Source: JAAYTY01 sp964569245
GTDB lineage: Bacteria; Fermentibacterota; Fermentibacteria; Fermentibacterales; Fermentibacteraceae
Reading direction: 5' to 3'
Assembly: GCA_964569245.1 (NCBI GenBank)
Contig: CAZMTK010000001.1
Span: 62,001 to 126,000, forward strand
DNA: 64,000 nt
Of this stretch, positions 1 through 7,885 are shown piece by piece (the stretch's first letter is position 1; each line of letters opens with the position of its first letter). Under the pieces are notes generated by a model that saw only the letters and a list, made by a program, of their open reading frames with translations, ran no database searches and was not told where the DNA came from. Position numbers and translations under genes: made by a program.

Positions 1-1512
1 ACAAACCCGCCAGCAGGAGGCGCGACCGCAGACGAATCCTACACCGTGACCTGGGTCACGGACGCCCCCGGCAACGAGACCGTCGACATCTTCTATGCCG
101 CGGACACCACGGCCACAGAGCTCTACACCGCAGCCATGAACGTCCCCAACACGGGCGAGTACCTCTGGGACTGCTCCATGGTCGAGGAGGGCTCCTGGTT
201 CGTCTATGCGGTCGTCGGCGAGAACAAGGGGCCAGGCGGCGACTGGAGCGACGGACCGCTGAACATCACGCACGAGAGCGAGTACACCTTCAGCTTCACT
301 GCGCCTCCGCCGTCCGGTGCCGTCGCGAACGACAGCTATACCCTCGAGTGGGACACCAGCGCCCCGCCCTCGGCCCATGTCGCGCTGTACTACGGCACTT
401 CGACCGAGCCCGGCGGATCGGTTGAGCTGATCGTGCCCGACGCACCGAACACGGGTTCCTACTACTGGGTCACGACCAACGTCCCGGAAGGCACTTACTA
501 CATCTACGGACTGGTGTACGACGGCAGCCGCGGTCTCCCGAGGCTCCCGGGCAGGGGAAGCGGAGCGGCATGGAGCGAGGGCACCCTGACCATAGACCAC
601 AGCCTCTACTCCATGACCGTAACGGCCCCGCCGGCGGGGGGAGCCACCGCAGATTCCAGCTATACCGTGCTTTGGACTGCGGAGGGTGGGCCTTCGAGCG
701 TGGTGGATCTCTACTACGACGAGGACCTGAACCCGTCCCAGATGTGGACAATAGCATCGGAGCTCTCGAACTCGGGGAGCTACCTCTGGAACACGGCCCA
801 GGTGGCCGATGGAACCTACTACGTGTACGGAATGATCTACGACCCGGCCACCGACGAATGGGCGGGCGACTACAGCGACGGCCCGCTGACCGTAAGCCAC
901 TCCTACTTCTACATCATCGTCACGTCGCCTCCGCCCTGGGGCGCCTCGGCCGAGGACGAGTACACGATAGCCTGGGCCGCCGGTGCGCCGTCCGGTTCGA
1001 CGGTGGACCTCTACTACGACACCGACACGAACCCCGGCTCCGGGCTGGTCCCGATCGCGAGCGACATCGTCTACAGCCAGTTCCAGTACGTATGGGACTG
1101 CAGCGCAACGCCCGAGGGCGAGTACTACATCTATGCCGTGCTCTCCGACGGCGCGAACACCACGGCCGACTACAGCGACGGGAAGCTCTACATCAACCGG
1201 GATCCGCTCTGGCTCTTCATAACGGAGCCGAACCCCGGCGGCGCCATCGCCGATGCCGAGTTCCAGATAGAGTGGATGTCGGAAGGACCGGCGAACAGGA
1301 CAATCGACCTCTTCTACGACACCGACACCATCCCCTCCGCCGGCCTCGTCCCCATCGCATCCGGGGTCCCGTCGCCGAATCCGACCGGCAGCTACAAGTG
1401 GAACTGCTCAGCCGTGCCCGAGGGAGTGTACTACGTCTACGGGATCCTCATCGAGGCGGCGGTGGACTCGTTCCCCGACTACAGCGACGGTACGCTGACG
1501 ATCGACCACAGG
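1..1512 (+). repeat. Five tandem ~300-bp coding repeats
   Basis: Repeat units end at about 273, 600, 900, 1200 and 1512, each closing with codons for a variant of LTIDH. Unit 1 is cut by the window edge. Units 3 and 4 are exactly 300 bp; units 2 and 5 are about 327 and 312 bp. Similarity is clear in protein but moderate in DNA. This suggests old duplication with divergence rather than recent slippage. Confidence 0.75.
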
Positions 1513-1515
1513 TAG
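1..1515 (+). CDS. Secreted tandem Ig-like repeat protein (5' partial)
   Basis: The reading frame is open from base 1, so the N-terminus lies upstream. The visible part (about 504 residues) is five copies of a roughly 100-residue unit. Each unit starts with a Pro/Gly-rich strand of the type TSPPPGGA, has a core resembling VDLYYDTDTNP, then Y-x-W-[DN], and ends with EGTYYVYG and YSDGPLTI. Alternating aromatic and small residues indicate an all-beta sandwich, similar to the Kre9/KNH-like Ig-type repeats of surface proteins. No catalytic motif and no C-terminal sorting domain are seen; the protein stops just after the last repeat. The likely role is an extracellular adhesive or structural protein, but this is inferred from fold and repeat structure only. 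Confidence 0.8.
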   Translation, partial: TNPPAGGATADESYTVTWVTDAPGNETVDIFYAADTTATELYTAAMNVPNTGEYLWDCSMVEEGSWFVYAVVGENKGPGGDWSDGPLNITHESEYTFSFTAPPPSGAVANDSYTLEWDTSAPPSAHVALYYGTSTEPGGSVELIVPDAPNTGSYYWVTTNVPEGTYYIYGLVYDGSRGLPRLPGRGSGAAWSEGTLTIDHSLYSMTVTAPPAGGATADSSYTVLWTAEGGPSSVVDLYYDEDLNPSQMWTIASELSNSGSYLWNTAQVADGTYYVYGMIYDPATDEWAGDYSDGPLTVSHSYFYIIVTSPPPWGASAEDEYTIAWAAGAPSGSTVDLYYDTDTNPGSGLVPIASDIVYSQFQYVWDCSATPEGEYYIYAVLSDGANTTADYSDGKLYINRDPLWLFITEPNPGGAIADAEFQIEWMSEGPANRTIDLFYDTDTIPSAGLVPIASGVPSPNPTGSYKWNCSAVPEGVYYVYGILIEAAVDSFPDYSDGTLTIDHR

Positions 1516-1535
1516 GACGAATCTCCACGAGAGGC

Positions 1536-1559
1536 GAGGCGGCGCTCCGGCGCCGCCTC
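1536..1559. terminator. GC hairpin between convergent genes
   Basis: A perfect 10-bp stem (GAGGCGGCGC with its complement) closes a TCCG loop between the stop codons of the convergent genes ending at 1515 and 1615. There is no T-tract on either side. It could act as a bidirectional terminator or as a 3' RNA-stabilising hairpin. Confidence 0.45.
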
Positions 1560-1614
1560 CCGCGTCCGGAGGCATCCGGATCGGACGGCGGGGAGCGGTC
1601 CGCCGGCGCCCGCT

Positions 1615-3234
1615 CTAGGCCTCGAAGCCCTGGTTCAGCATGTCCAGCACTGCCTCGACGATTACCGGGTCGTACAGGGTGCCCGAGCGCATCCTGAGCG
1701 CTCCGGCTGCCGAGGCGGGGCCGCCCCTCTCGAGCTCGGTCACATACTCGTCGGCGACGGCGAGTATCCTCGCCTGGATGGGAATGCTCTCGCCCTTGAG
1801 CCCCGATGGGAGCCCTGTACCGTCGAAGTGCTCCGAAAGGCCGGTTACGCCCGCGAGCGCATCGTCCGGCAGCCTGAACCTGGTGAGGGAGACGTCGCCC
1901 CTCGCCAGATCCTCGTCCTGCTTCTCGGACAGGACCAGCGGAGCCACATGGTGCAGAAGGGCCGACATCCTGAGGCTGTCCAGGAGCCCCGCCTGGAGGC
2001 TCATCCTCCTCCCAGTCTCCAGGGCCAGCCTGGCGACCCTCTTGCTGTGGCCGGCCAGCCTGTGGTCGGACCTGTCCAGGGAGTAGACCATCGCCTCCAT
2101 GCACTGCCAGGCCTCCCTGTCTACGCTCAGCCTGAGCTCGAGGCTCTGCAGGGCGGTCTCGGTCTGCGAAACGAAGGAATCCACCCTTGCAGAGTCGAGG
2201 ATGGTCGAAGGATTGGGCCACAGGTCGATGAGGAGGCCGCTCCGTCCAGACTTCCTCAGGGGGCGCCCCTCCGGCGTGGGAAAGCCGGCGGGGCATGTCA
2301 CCGAGATGCCGCCCCAGGTCACCCTGATGAGCGAGGGATGCAGCACCGAGAATGCCTCTCTCGCGAGAGCCTGCATGGCCTGCAGCGTGGAAGAGGCAAC
2401 GGCGAGCTTCTGCGAGAGCCTCGCCATGGCCCTCTCGGAGAGCAGCGCCCTCCCCTGGGACCACTTCGACTTCTCGAGCAGGCCGGTCATCGCCGTCTGC
2501 GCCGCAACGAGAGATGCGACACCCGCGAGAAGAGTCGGAAGCGATCCAGACTTGACTCCAGCCTCGCTTCCGGTCAGCCTCCAGACGGCGGGGAGGATCA
2601 GGGGGCAGAACAGGAGCGGCATCAGAACCTTGTGTGCGGTGCGCCTGGCGGAGAGGTCGAGCTCCAGATATCGGCCCGTCGTGCCCGCTCCTCGCAGCAC
2701 CGTCGTCAGGATCTGGACTGCCGCCATCCCCGCAACAGCGACAGGAATCGTATCTGCCAGCGAGCCGAATCCTCCGGAATGGATTCTCCCGCAGACGAAG
2801 GCCGCCGCCCTGAGAGAAGCCCATGAAACCAGGGCGGCCCTCACGGAGCGCTTCGCGCTCTCGGGCGCCTCGCTCCCGGTCCTTGTCGAGAATGCCATGG
2901 TCCCGGCGAACACGGACACCGTCCAGGCGATCTCCATCAGCCTCGTGAAGCCCATTATGGCGAACATCACCTGCAGGCACGGGAGAAGCGAGATGGTCAT
3001 GCCGGAGGACGTCAGGAACGAGAATGCGGCAAGTACGGCAGTTCCGGCCCATGCAGCTACCAGCAGCATCGGCTCGAACTGCTCGTGGAAGGCTGCTGCG
3101 GGATCGGGGAAGGACAGCCCGAAGAGAATCCAGAGCGCCACCTGGAAGAGTGTTAGCTCGCTCTCCTGCGGGACGCCGGGCCTTCCCGCCAGCCGACCGC
3201 CGTCCGCCCTGTCAGGCATCCCCGGAAGCTGCAT
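1615..3234 (-). CDS. Membrane protein with degenerate HD-GYP domain
   Basis: This 539-residue protein has several hydrophobic segments in its first ~210 residues, a middle soluble region, and a C-terminal HD-GYP-like domain (about 375-535). The domain keeps the fold signature but has lost key residues. The metal-binding HD pair of the LLHDLGK motif reads LLHHVAP, HHExxDGxGYP reads SEHFDGTGLP, and the K after HD is P. It is therefore probably not an active c-di-GMP phosphodiesterase and may bind the nucleotide or regulate its partner. The ATG at 3234 has GGAGGAG a few bases upstream and lies inside the 3' end of the intact HD-GYP gene (23-bp overlap), so the two are co-translated. Pseudoenzyme status is inferred from the missing residues. 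Confidence 0.8.
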   Translation of the reverse strand: MQLPGMPDRADGGRLAGRPGVPQESELTLFQVALWILFGLSFPDPAAAFHEQFEPMLLVAAWAGTAVLAAFSFLTSSGMTISLLPCLQVMFAIMGFTRLMEIAWTVSVFAGTMAFSTRTGSEAPESAKRSVRAALVSWASLRAAAFVCGRIHSGGFGSLADTIPVAVAGMAAVQILTTVLRGAGTTGRYLELDLSARRTAHKVLMPLLFCPLILPAVWRLTGSEAGVKSGSLPTLLAGVASLVAAQTAMTGLLEKSKWSQGRALLSERAMARLSQKLAVASSTLQAMQALAREAFSVLHPSLIRVTWGGISVTCPAGFPTPEGRPLRKSGRSGLLIDLWPNPSTILDSARVDSFVSQTETALQSLELRLSVDREAWQCMEAMVYSLDRSDHRLAGHSKRVARLALETGRRMSLQAGLLDSLRMSALLHHVAPLVLSEKQDEDLARGDVSLTRFRLPDDALAGVTGLSEHFDGTGLPSGLKGESIPIQARILAVADEYVTELERGGPASAAGALRMRSGTLYDPVIVEAVLDMLNQGFEA

Positions 3235-4828
3235 GCAGCATCTCCTCCAGCGCCTCGACTACCTTGGCGTCGAACTGCATTCCACTGGCGGCTCTGATGG
3301 CCTCGAGCGCGGTCTTCTGGTCGGCATCGGCCCTGTAGGACCTGCGCGAGGTTATTGCGTCGAAGGTGTCTGCGACGGCGACGATGCGCGCGAGGAACGG
3401 TATGTCCCGGCTGAACAGCCTCCCCGGATAACCCTTTCCGTCGAGCCTCTCGTGATGGCAGCTTACGATGGCCCTGACCTCGTCGTATCCCTTCAGGGCT
3501 CCGAGTATCCTGGCCCCCTCGGACGGATGCTTCTCGATGATGGTCCGCTCGTCTCGGGTCAGCAGACCGCGCTTGGTGAGGATCTCGGTCGGGATCGCCA
3601 CCTTTCCGAGGTCGTGCAGCAGGGCTCCGACCCTGAGCGTTCTGAGCCTCGCCGGGGAGAGCCCCAGCCTGCGGCCGAGCCTGTCCGAGAGCCTCGCGAC
3701 TCTCAGAGAATGCCCGTGCGTGTAGTCGTCCTTCGAATCGGCCAGCCTGGCAAGCATAATCGCCGCTGCTATGAAGGCCTCGTCTATGGTCATGGAGTTG
3801 CCTACGGCCTGCCAAGAGTGGCTGATCAGCGAAACCAGATTGCCCCTGAGCTCGAAGTCCATGGAGCGGAGCGTCCTCCATGCCTCTCCAGACGCGAACA
3901 GGACCATGTCGTTCGACTGGGAAAGGCCGAGAAGGCAGCCCTGGATGCCTCTCATCGAGACTCCGTGCCTCAGTTCGTTCCACTCGACGCCTCCGGCGCC
4001 GTCCGCCTCGTCCTCGGACAGGACGAGCTGGGAGGACACGGTCCAGCCCACCCAACCCGGTCCTGCGGACTGCCTGGTCAGCAGAACGAGGTCCATGTCG
4101 GCATCTGCGCAGAGATAGCCGGCCAGGATCCCCATGAACTCCGGGGTGGATCTGGAGGCCGAGAGTTCCGCGGAGAGCGTGTTCTGAACGGCCGTGCCGG
4201 TCGTGCGCTCCCGATATTCCCGCAGGTTCTTCTGCCTCACTGTCGCGATCGCGGTGAACGCGGCGAGGGGCATCGAGACCATGACCGTCCCCGGCATGCC
4301 GTGTAGAGCCGTCGCCTCGAGCATCAGCCACGCCGCAGGCGCGGCGGCTGCGAGGAGCAGCGACTCGGCGAGGATGAAGCGTCTCCCCGGCTTCCGGCCT
4401 GCCGCGAGGGAATCCGCTGCGGCGGGTCCGGCATGCAGGACGACGAGGGATGCCGCGTTCCAGAGGAGTCCTCCGGTCGGTGCCAGGGCCAGCGGGACGG
4501 CCGGAAGAAATGCCAGGACAAGGAAGAGAGGCTCCAGCCTCCTGCGAACCCCCTGCCCGAAGAGCGCCGCAAGGGACTCTCCCGCTGAGATCGAGAGGAT
4601 TCCGGCCGCCAGGCCGGGGAGCGGAGCGATCGAGAGCATCAGGAGACGCGGCACTGCGTCGAGCGTTCCTCTGAAGCCGTTCTCCTGCCAGCAGGGAAAG
4701 GCCCTCAGGATGACCGAGAAAACGAAGGCGGAAAGCATGGGCAGCCATGAATCCGCACCGGAGATGACTGCCGCTCCGAAGGCCGCCGACGCAGCCAGCG
4801 TGACGGCGGGCAGCATCCTGACTCGCAA
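3212..4828 (-). CDS. Membrane HD-GYP c-di-GMP phosphodiesterase
   Basis: This 538-residue protein has a hydrophobic N-terminal half (several membrane spans to about residue 210), a GAF-like region (about 225-340) and a full HD-GYP domain (about 355-530). HD-GYP enzymes hydrolyse c-di-GMP to pGpG/GMP. All signature motifs are present: GHSLRVARL, LLHDLGKVAIP, and HHERLDGKGYP followed by RIVAVADTFDA. The chosen start is a TTG directly after the upstream stop codon, with AAGGGA eight bases ahead; an ATG at 4816 is the alternative. It is the middle gene of a three-gene minus-strand operon with a CAP-domain protein before it and a degenerate paralogue after it. The trigger sensed by the membrane region is unknown. 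Confidence 0.9.
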   Translation of the reverse strand: MRVRMLPAVTLAASAAFGAAVISGADSWLPMLSAFVFSVILRAFPCWQENGFRGTLDAVPRLLMLSIAPLPGLAAGILSISAGESLAALFGQGVRRRLEPLFLVLAFLPAVPLALAPTGGLLWNAASLVVLHAGPAAADSLAAGRKPGRRFILAESLLLAAAAPAAWLMLEATALHGMPGTVMVSMPLAAFTAIATVRQKNLREYRERTTGTAVQNTLSAELSASRSTPEFMGILAGYLCADADMDLVLLTRQSAGPGWVGWTVSSQLVLSEDEADGAGGVEWNELRHGVSMRGIQGCLLGLSQSNDMVLFASGEAWRTLRSMDFELRGNLVSLISHSWQAVGNSMTIDEAFIAAAIMLARLADSKDDYTHGHSLRVARLSDRLGRRLGLSPARLRTLRVGALLHDLGKVAIPTEILTKRGLLTRDERTIIEKHPSEGARILGALKGYDEVRAIVSCHHERLDGKGYPGRLFSRDIPFLARIVAVADTFDAITSRRSYRADADQKTALEAIRAASGMQFDAKVVEALEEMLHAASGDA

Positions 4829-5818
4829 TCAGGGCGTCCCTTCGCACATGATGCTCACGAGAACGACCTGCCAGCCGTCCCTTTCGATCTGCACGCGGGC
4901 GCCCCATCCAGAAGCCTCCCATCGCGGCGAGAGACAGGACGAGAGATGGGCCGGGCTGGTGAGGATCATCGAGAGGGCTTCCGAGAGGGTCCGACCTCGG
5001 CCGATGTTCTCTGCCACCGGCAGCCCATCAGGCAGGGCGATCGAGTCGAGGCCGAAGTGGCTTACGCGACCGGCAATGGCGATGTCGGACGCCCTGCATC
5101 CGGCGATGCTGTCGAGAGCGGCAGAGCGGCATGCACGCTGGAGGCCGTGCAGCGACCTTATCGAGTCGAATGCCGACGCGACCTCGTCAAGGGTCTCGGC
5201 GGGAGGCTCCCGCATGCCCCTGCACGGTCCGAGGGCATCCTGCACTGTGACTCCCGAAAGGAGCGGGAGGAGCATCACCACTTCGGGGCCCGATTGCGTG
5301 ACGTTCGATGCCTCGATCCAGTAGACACCCCTCTCCCTGGCATAGAGGACATAGCGACCGGCGCCGTCGGGGGCGAGAACGAAGACGCTGTCTCCAGGAG
5401 ATGCTGCGGACAGCGTGAGAGATGCCGGATCGAGCGACGATTCCAGCGAGAAGCCCGTCCGGCAGCCCTGGTCGACCTCCAGGGGAAGACCGCGCGGGAC
5501 GCATGACGGCGCGAGAGAGGTAACCAGCACGCCCTGGCCGCCAGGCAGGCCGGAGAATCCCCACGAGTCTCCCGCCCCGGAGAACCCCCCAACCCATCGC
5601 TCGGTGCCCGAGGTGAAGGAAACGGACGTGGTGCGCGCCGGCCATCCGCACAGCGCGGAGAGAACCAGCAGGCGTCCTCCCGACGGAATGAAACCGAGAT
5701 CGAGGATCACGGAGGCGAGGGAGTCGAGCTCGGAGCGCCTCTGACCGTCCGGATGAGGGGGTGGAGCCCCGGCAGGCGCAGAGGGCGACGCGAGCATGAG
5801 GCACAGCAGTCCCAGCAT
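4829..5818 (-). CDS. Secreted CAP/SCP-domain protein
   Basis: The product has 329 residues. The first ~20 form a signal peptide (MLGLLCLMLAS then small residues). The middle (~25-200) is a beta-rich region I do not recognise. The last ~120 residues match bacterial CAP/SCP (YkwD-like) domains: an early RSLHG helix, a SHFGLDS segment, ENIGRG, then SPAHLSSCLSPRW and a GWGARVQ strand. CAP proteins are extracellular; their biochemical role in bacteria is mostly unresolved. The ATG at 5818 is preceded by TATAATCATAAA and no Shine-Dalgarno, consistent with a leaderless transcript. It heads the operon with the two HD-GYP genes; its stop directly abuts the next start. Confidence 0.8.
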   Translation of the reverse strand: MLGLLCLMLASPSAPAGAPPPHPDGQRRSELDSLASVILDLGFIPSGGRLLVLSALCGWPARTTSVSFTSGTERWVGGFSGAGDSWGFSGLPGGQGVLVTSLAPSCVPRGLPLEVDQGCRTGFSLESSLDPASLTLSAASPGDSVFVLAPDGAGRYVLYARERGVYWIEASNVTQSGPEVVMLLPLLSGVTVQDALGPCRGMREPPAETLDEVASAFDSIRSLHGLQRACRSAALDSIAGCRASDIAIAGRVSHFGLDSIALPDGLPVAENIGRGRTLSEALSMILTSPAHLSSCLSPRWEASGWGARVQIERDGWQVVLVSIMCEGTP

Positions 5819-5824
5819 TTTATG

Positions 5825-5830
5825 ATTATA
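5825..5830 (-). promoter_or_regulatory. Consensus -10 element for leaderless CAP/HD-GYP operon
   Basis: On the minus strand a perfect TATAAT sits exactly six bases upstream of the ATG at 5818. Normal -10 to start-site spacing would put transcription initiation on the A of that ATG. No good -35 is seen 16-18 bp upstream; TTGAC abuts the -10. The divergent 47-bp gap is strikingly AT-rich for this genome. Confidence 0.55.
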
Positions 5831-5865
5831 GTCAACGAAACGGCAATCCGAGGAGCGGAGGAGAT

Positions 5866-7092
5866 CTGAAGGTCCTGCTCGTGCAGTCGCCGACGGGCCG
5901 CAGGGAGCAGCCCGTGTTCCCTCTGGGGCTTGCCTTCCTGGCCGGCCAGCTCGATCGCTTCGACATCTCCGCAGTGGATCCGTCGCTGGACGGAACGGAG
6001 TCGGTGGCGTGCGCCGTGCGCTCGCGCCGGCCCGACGTAGTCGCCATCTCCCTCCGAAACATCGACGACAGCTCGTGGCCCTCCACCTGGTCGTATCTGA
6101 GTCCGTTCGAGGAGATCCTCGCCCGTCTCGCCGGCTTTCCCGGAACCGTCGTCGTCGGAGGACCGGGATTCTCCATCTATGCCCGCGAGCTGATGGCCAG
6201 GCATCCCAGGATAGACGTAGGCATCTCCGGGGAGGGGGAGGAGGCTTTTCCTGAAGTGCTTTCCCGCATCTCCGAAGGCTCTCTTCCGGAGCCCCCCCTG
6301 ATCGAGGCTCCCCGGGCGGACCTGGACTCGATCTCGCCGCCCCGCTACGACATTCTCGATGCGAAGCGATACGAGAAGGGCTTCGGGATAGGAGTGCAGT
6401 CAAGACGGGGATGCGCCTTCGGATGCACCTACTGCACCTATTCCTTTCTCGGCGGTCCGGTCTTCAGAATGCGTCCGGTCCGGGCCGTGCTCGAAGACAT
6501 TCGGGCCGTCGCCAGGACGGGAGCGGGCAGCTTCCAGTTCGTGGATTCGGTGTTCAACGCGCCGGCGAGCTACTTCAGGGATCTCGTGAGAGCGCTCGCG
6601 GACGATCCGCCGGGACTTTCGTGGGGAGCCTGGCTCGACACCGGGGTGACGGACGAGGATCTCGCTCTCATGGTCGCGGCGGGGGCTGTGAAGGTGGACT
6701 TTTCGCCTGATGCCATTACGAGAAGGGGAATGCGCCTCCTCGGCAAGAGGGACGACCCCGGGATCCTCTGGTCCAGGGTCAGGGCCGCGAGGCGGGCAGG
6801 TCTCTCCGTGGGAGTGAACTTCTTCGCAGGGAATCCGGGAGAAGGGCTTGCAGCGCTGCTCCTGAAGGTCGCGTTCATGCTCCGCGCGAGGCTGCAGCTC
6901 GGATGGAGCAGGACGTTCGTCAACATCGGGACCGTGAGGGTCTATGCGCATTCGCGCCTGGCTTCCGAGATGGAGGCCGGCGGCCTCGCTCCGGCGAGCT
7001 TCCTGCCCCCTGTGTTCCTGGAGCCGAAGGGGCTCTCCGCAACCCTCTTCAGGGCATACAGGAGCTTGCGCGGAGGCAGGCATGAGTCCTGA
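5866..7092 (+). CDS. B12-binding-type radical SAM protein
   Basis: An N-terminal cobalamin-binding-like Rossmann domain (about residues 1-140, starting KVLLVQSP and including VVVGGPG and GEGEEAFPEVL) is followed by a radical SAM core. The cluster-binding CX3CX2C motif is GCAFGCTYC at roughly residue 182. Such enzymes use a 4Fe-4S cluster, SAM and often cobalamin for methylation or rearrangement; the substrate here is unknown. The domain needs the KVLLV strand that lies before the first GTG (5881). The likely start is therefore the CTG at 5866, with AGGAG ten bases upstream. It overlaps aroE by 11 bp. The ABC importer at 60013-62563 could supply cobalamin, but that link is inference. Confidence 0.8.
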   Translation: MKVLLVQSPTGRREQPVFPLGLAFLAGQLDRFDISAVDPSLDGTESVACAVRSRRPDVVAISLRNIDDSSWPSTWSYLSPFEEILARLAGFPGTVVVGGPGFSIYARELMARHPRIDVGISGEGEEAFPEVLSRISEGSLPEPPLIEAPRADLDSISPPRYDILDAKRYEKGFGIGVQSRRGCAFGCTYCTYSFLGGPVFRMRPVRAVLEDIRAVARTGAGSFQFVDSVFNAPASYFRDLVRALADDPPGLSWGAWLDTGVTDEDLALMVAAGAVKVDFSPDAITRRGMRLLGKRDDPGILWSRVRAARRAGLSVGVNFFAGNPGEGLAALLLKVAFMLRARLQLGWSRTFVNIGTVRVYAHSRLASEMEAGGLAPASFLPPVFLEPKGLSATLFRAYRSLRGGRHES

Positions 7093-7885
7093 GGGATCCT
7101 TCCGCCTGGGAGTCACGGGCTGGCCGCTGGCCCGGACGCTCTCGCCGGCCGTGCACCTCGCCTTGCTGCGCTCTGCGGGGCTGCAGGGCTCGTTCCACAT
7201 CCTGCCGGTGCCTCCCGGACGCCTCGGCGGCAACCTCTCCGAGCTCTTTCTCTCCGGCTTCGACGGAATCAGCGTAACGATGCCGCACAAGACGACGGTG
7301 CCGGCATTCTGCAGATCCCTGGCCTCCGAGGCCTCCGCAGCCCATGCCGTGAACACCCTCGTGAGATCCCCGGACGGGTGGGCCGGGCACAACACGGACT
7401 GCGGAGGATTCCTGGCGACGGTGGAAGCCGTCGGCGCCGAACCGCCCTTCGCTGTCATAGGCTGCGGAGGTGCGGCCGCAGCGGTATCCCTGGCGCTCTC
7501 CTCCAGGGGTCTCGAGCACCGTGTGTTCTGCCGCGATCTCACGCGCTGCCGCCTCCAGCAGGCCGCGCCGATCGGATCGGCCGAGGAGTGGATTGCCGGA
7601 TGCCCCGGCTTCACCGTCGTGAACGCGACCCCCCTCGGATGGGATGACGGAGACGCCTTCCCGGTAAGACGGGAGGCCCTCGCCGGCGGGCTCTTCCTCG
7701 ATCTCAACTACAACCCCGGCTGGCGATGGCGGAACAGCCTCGCGAGCCTCTCCTGCAGGGTCGTGACCGGGGAGAGGATGCTCGTCGAGCAGGCCGCACT
7801 CGCCTTCGCCCTCTGGACGGGAACCTGGCCGGACACGTCCGCAGCTATGCAGGCAATCGGAAGGAGCCGCGGCCCATGCCGATGA
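7082..7885 (+). CDS. aroE: Shikimate dehydrogenase
   Basis: AroE reduces 3-dehydroshikimate to shikimate with NADPH in the chorismate pathway. The 267-residue product has the expected size. The substrate-binding domain shows SVTMPHK with catalytic Lys70, AVNTL (Asn91) and GHNTDCGGF with catalytic Asp106. The nucleotide-binding domain starts with a glycine-rich GCGGAAAA at about 127, and NATPLG follows. The ATG at 7082 overlaps the end of the radical SAM gene. The 3' end overlaps the HydE-like gene, and aroK lies one gene downstream, so two shikimate-pathway steps share a transcript. Confidence 0.93.
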   Translation: MSPEGSFRLGVTGWPLARTLSPAVHLALLRSAGLQGSFHILPVPPGRLGGNLSELFLSGFDGISVTMPHKTTVPAFCRSLASEASAAHAVNTLVRSPDGWAGHNTDCGGFLATVEAVGAEPPFAVIGCGGAAAAVSLALSSRGLEHRVFCRDLTRCRLQQAAPIGSAEEWIAGCPGFTVVNATPLGWDDGDAFPVRREALAGGLFLDLNYNPGWRWRNSLASLSCRVVTGERMLVEQAALAFALWTGTWPDTSAAMQAIGRSRGPCR

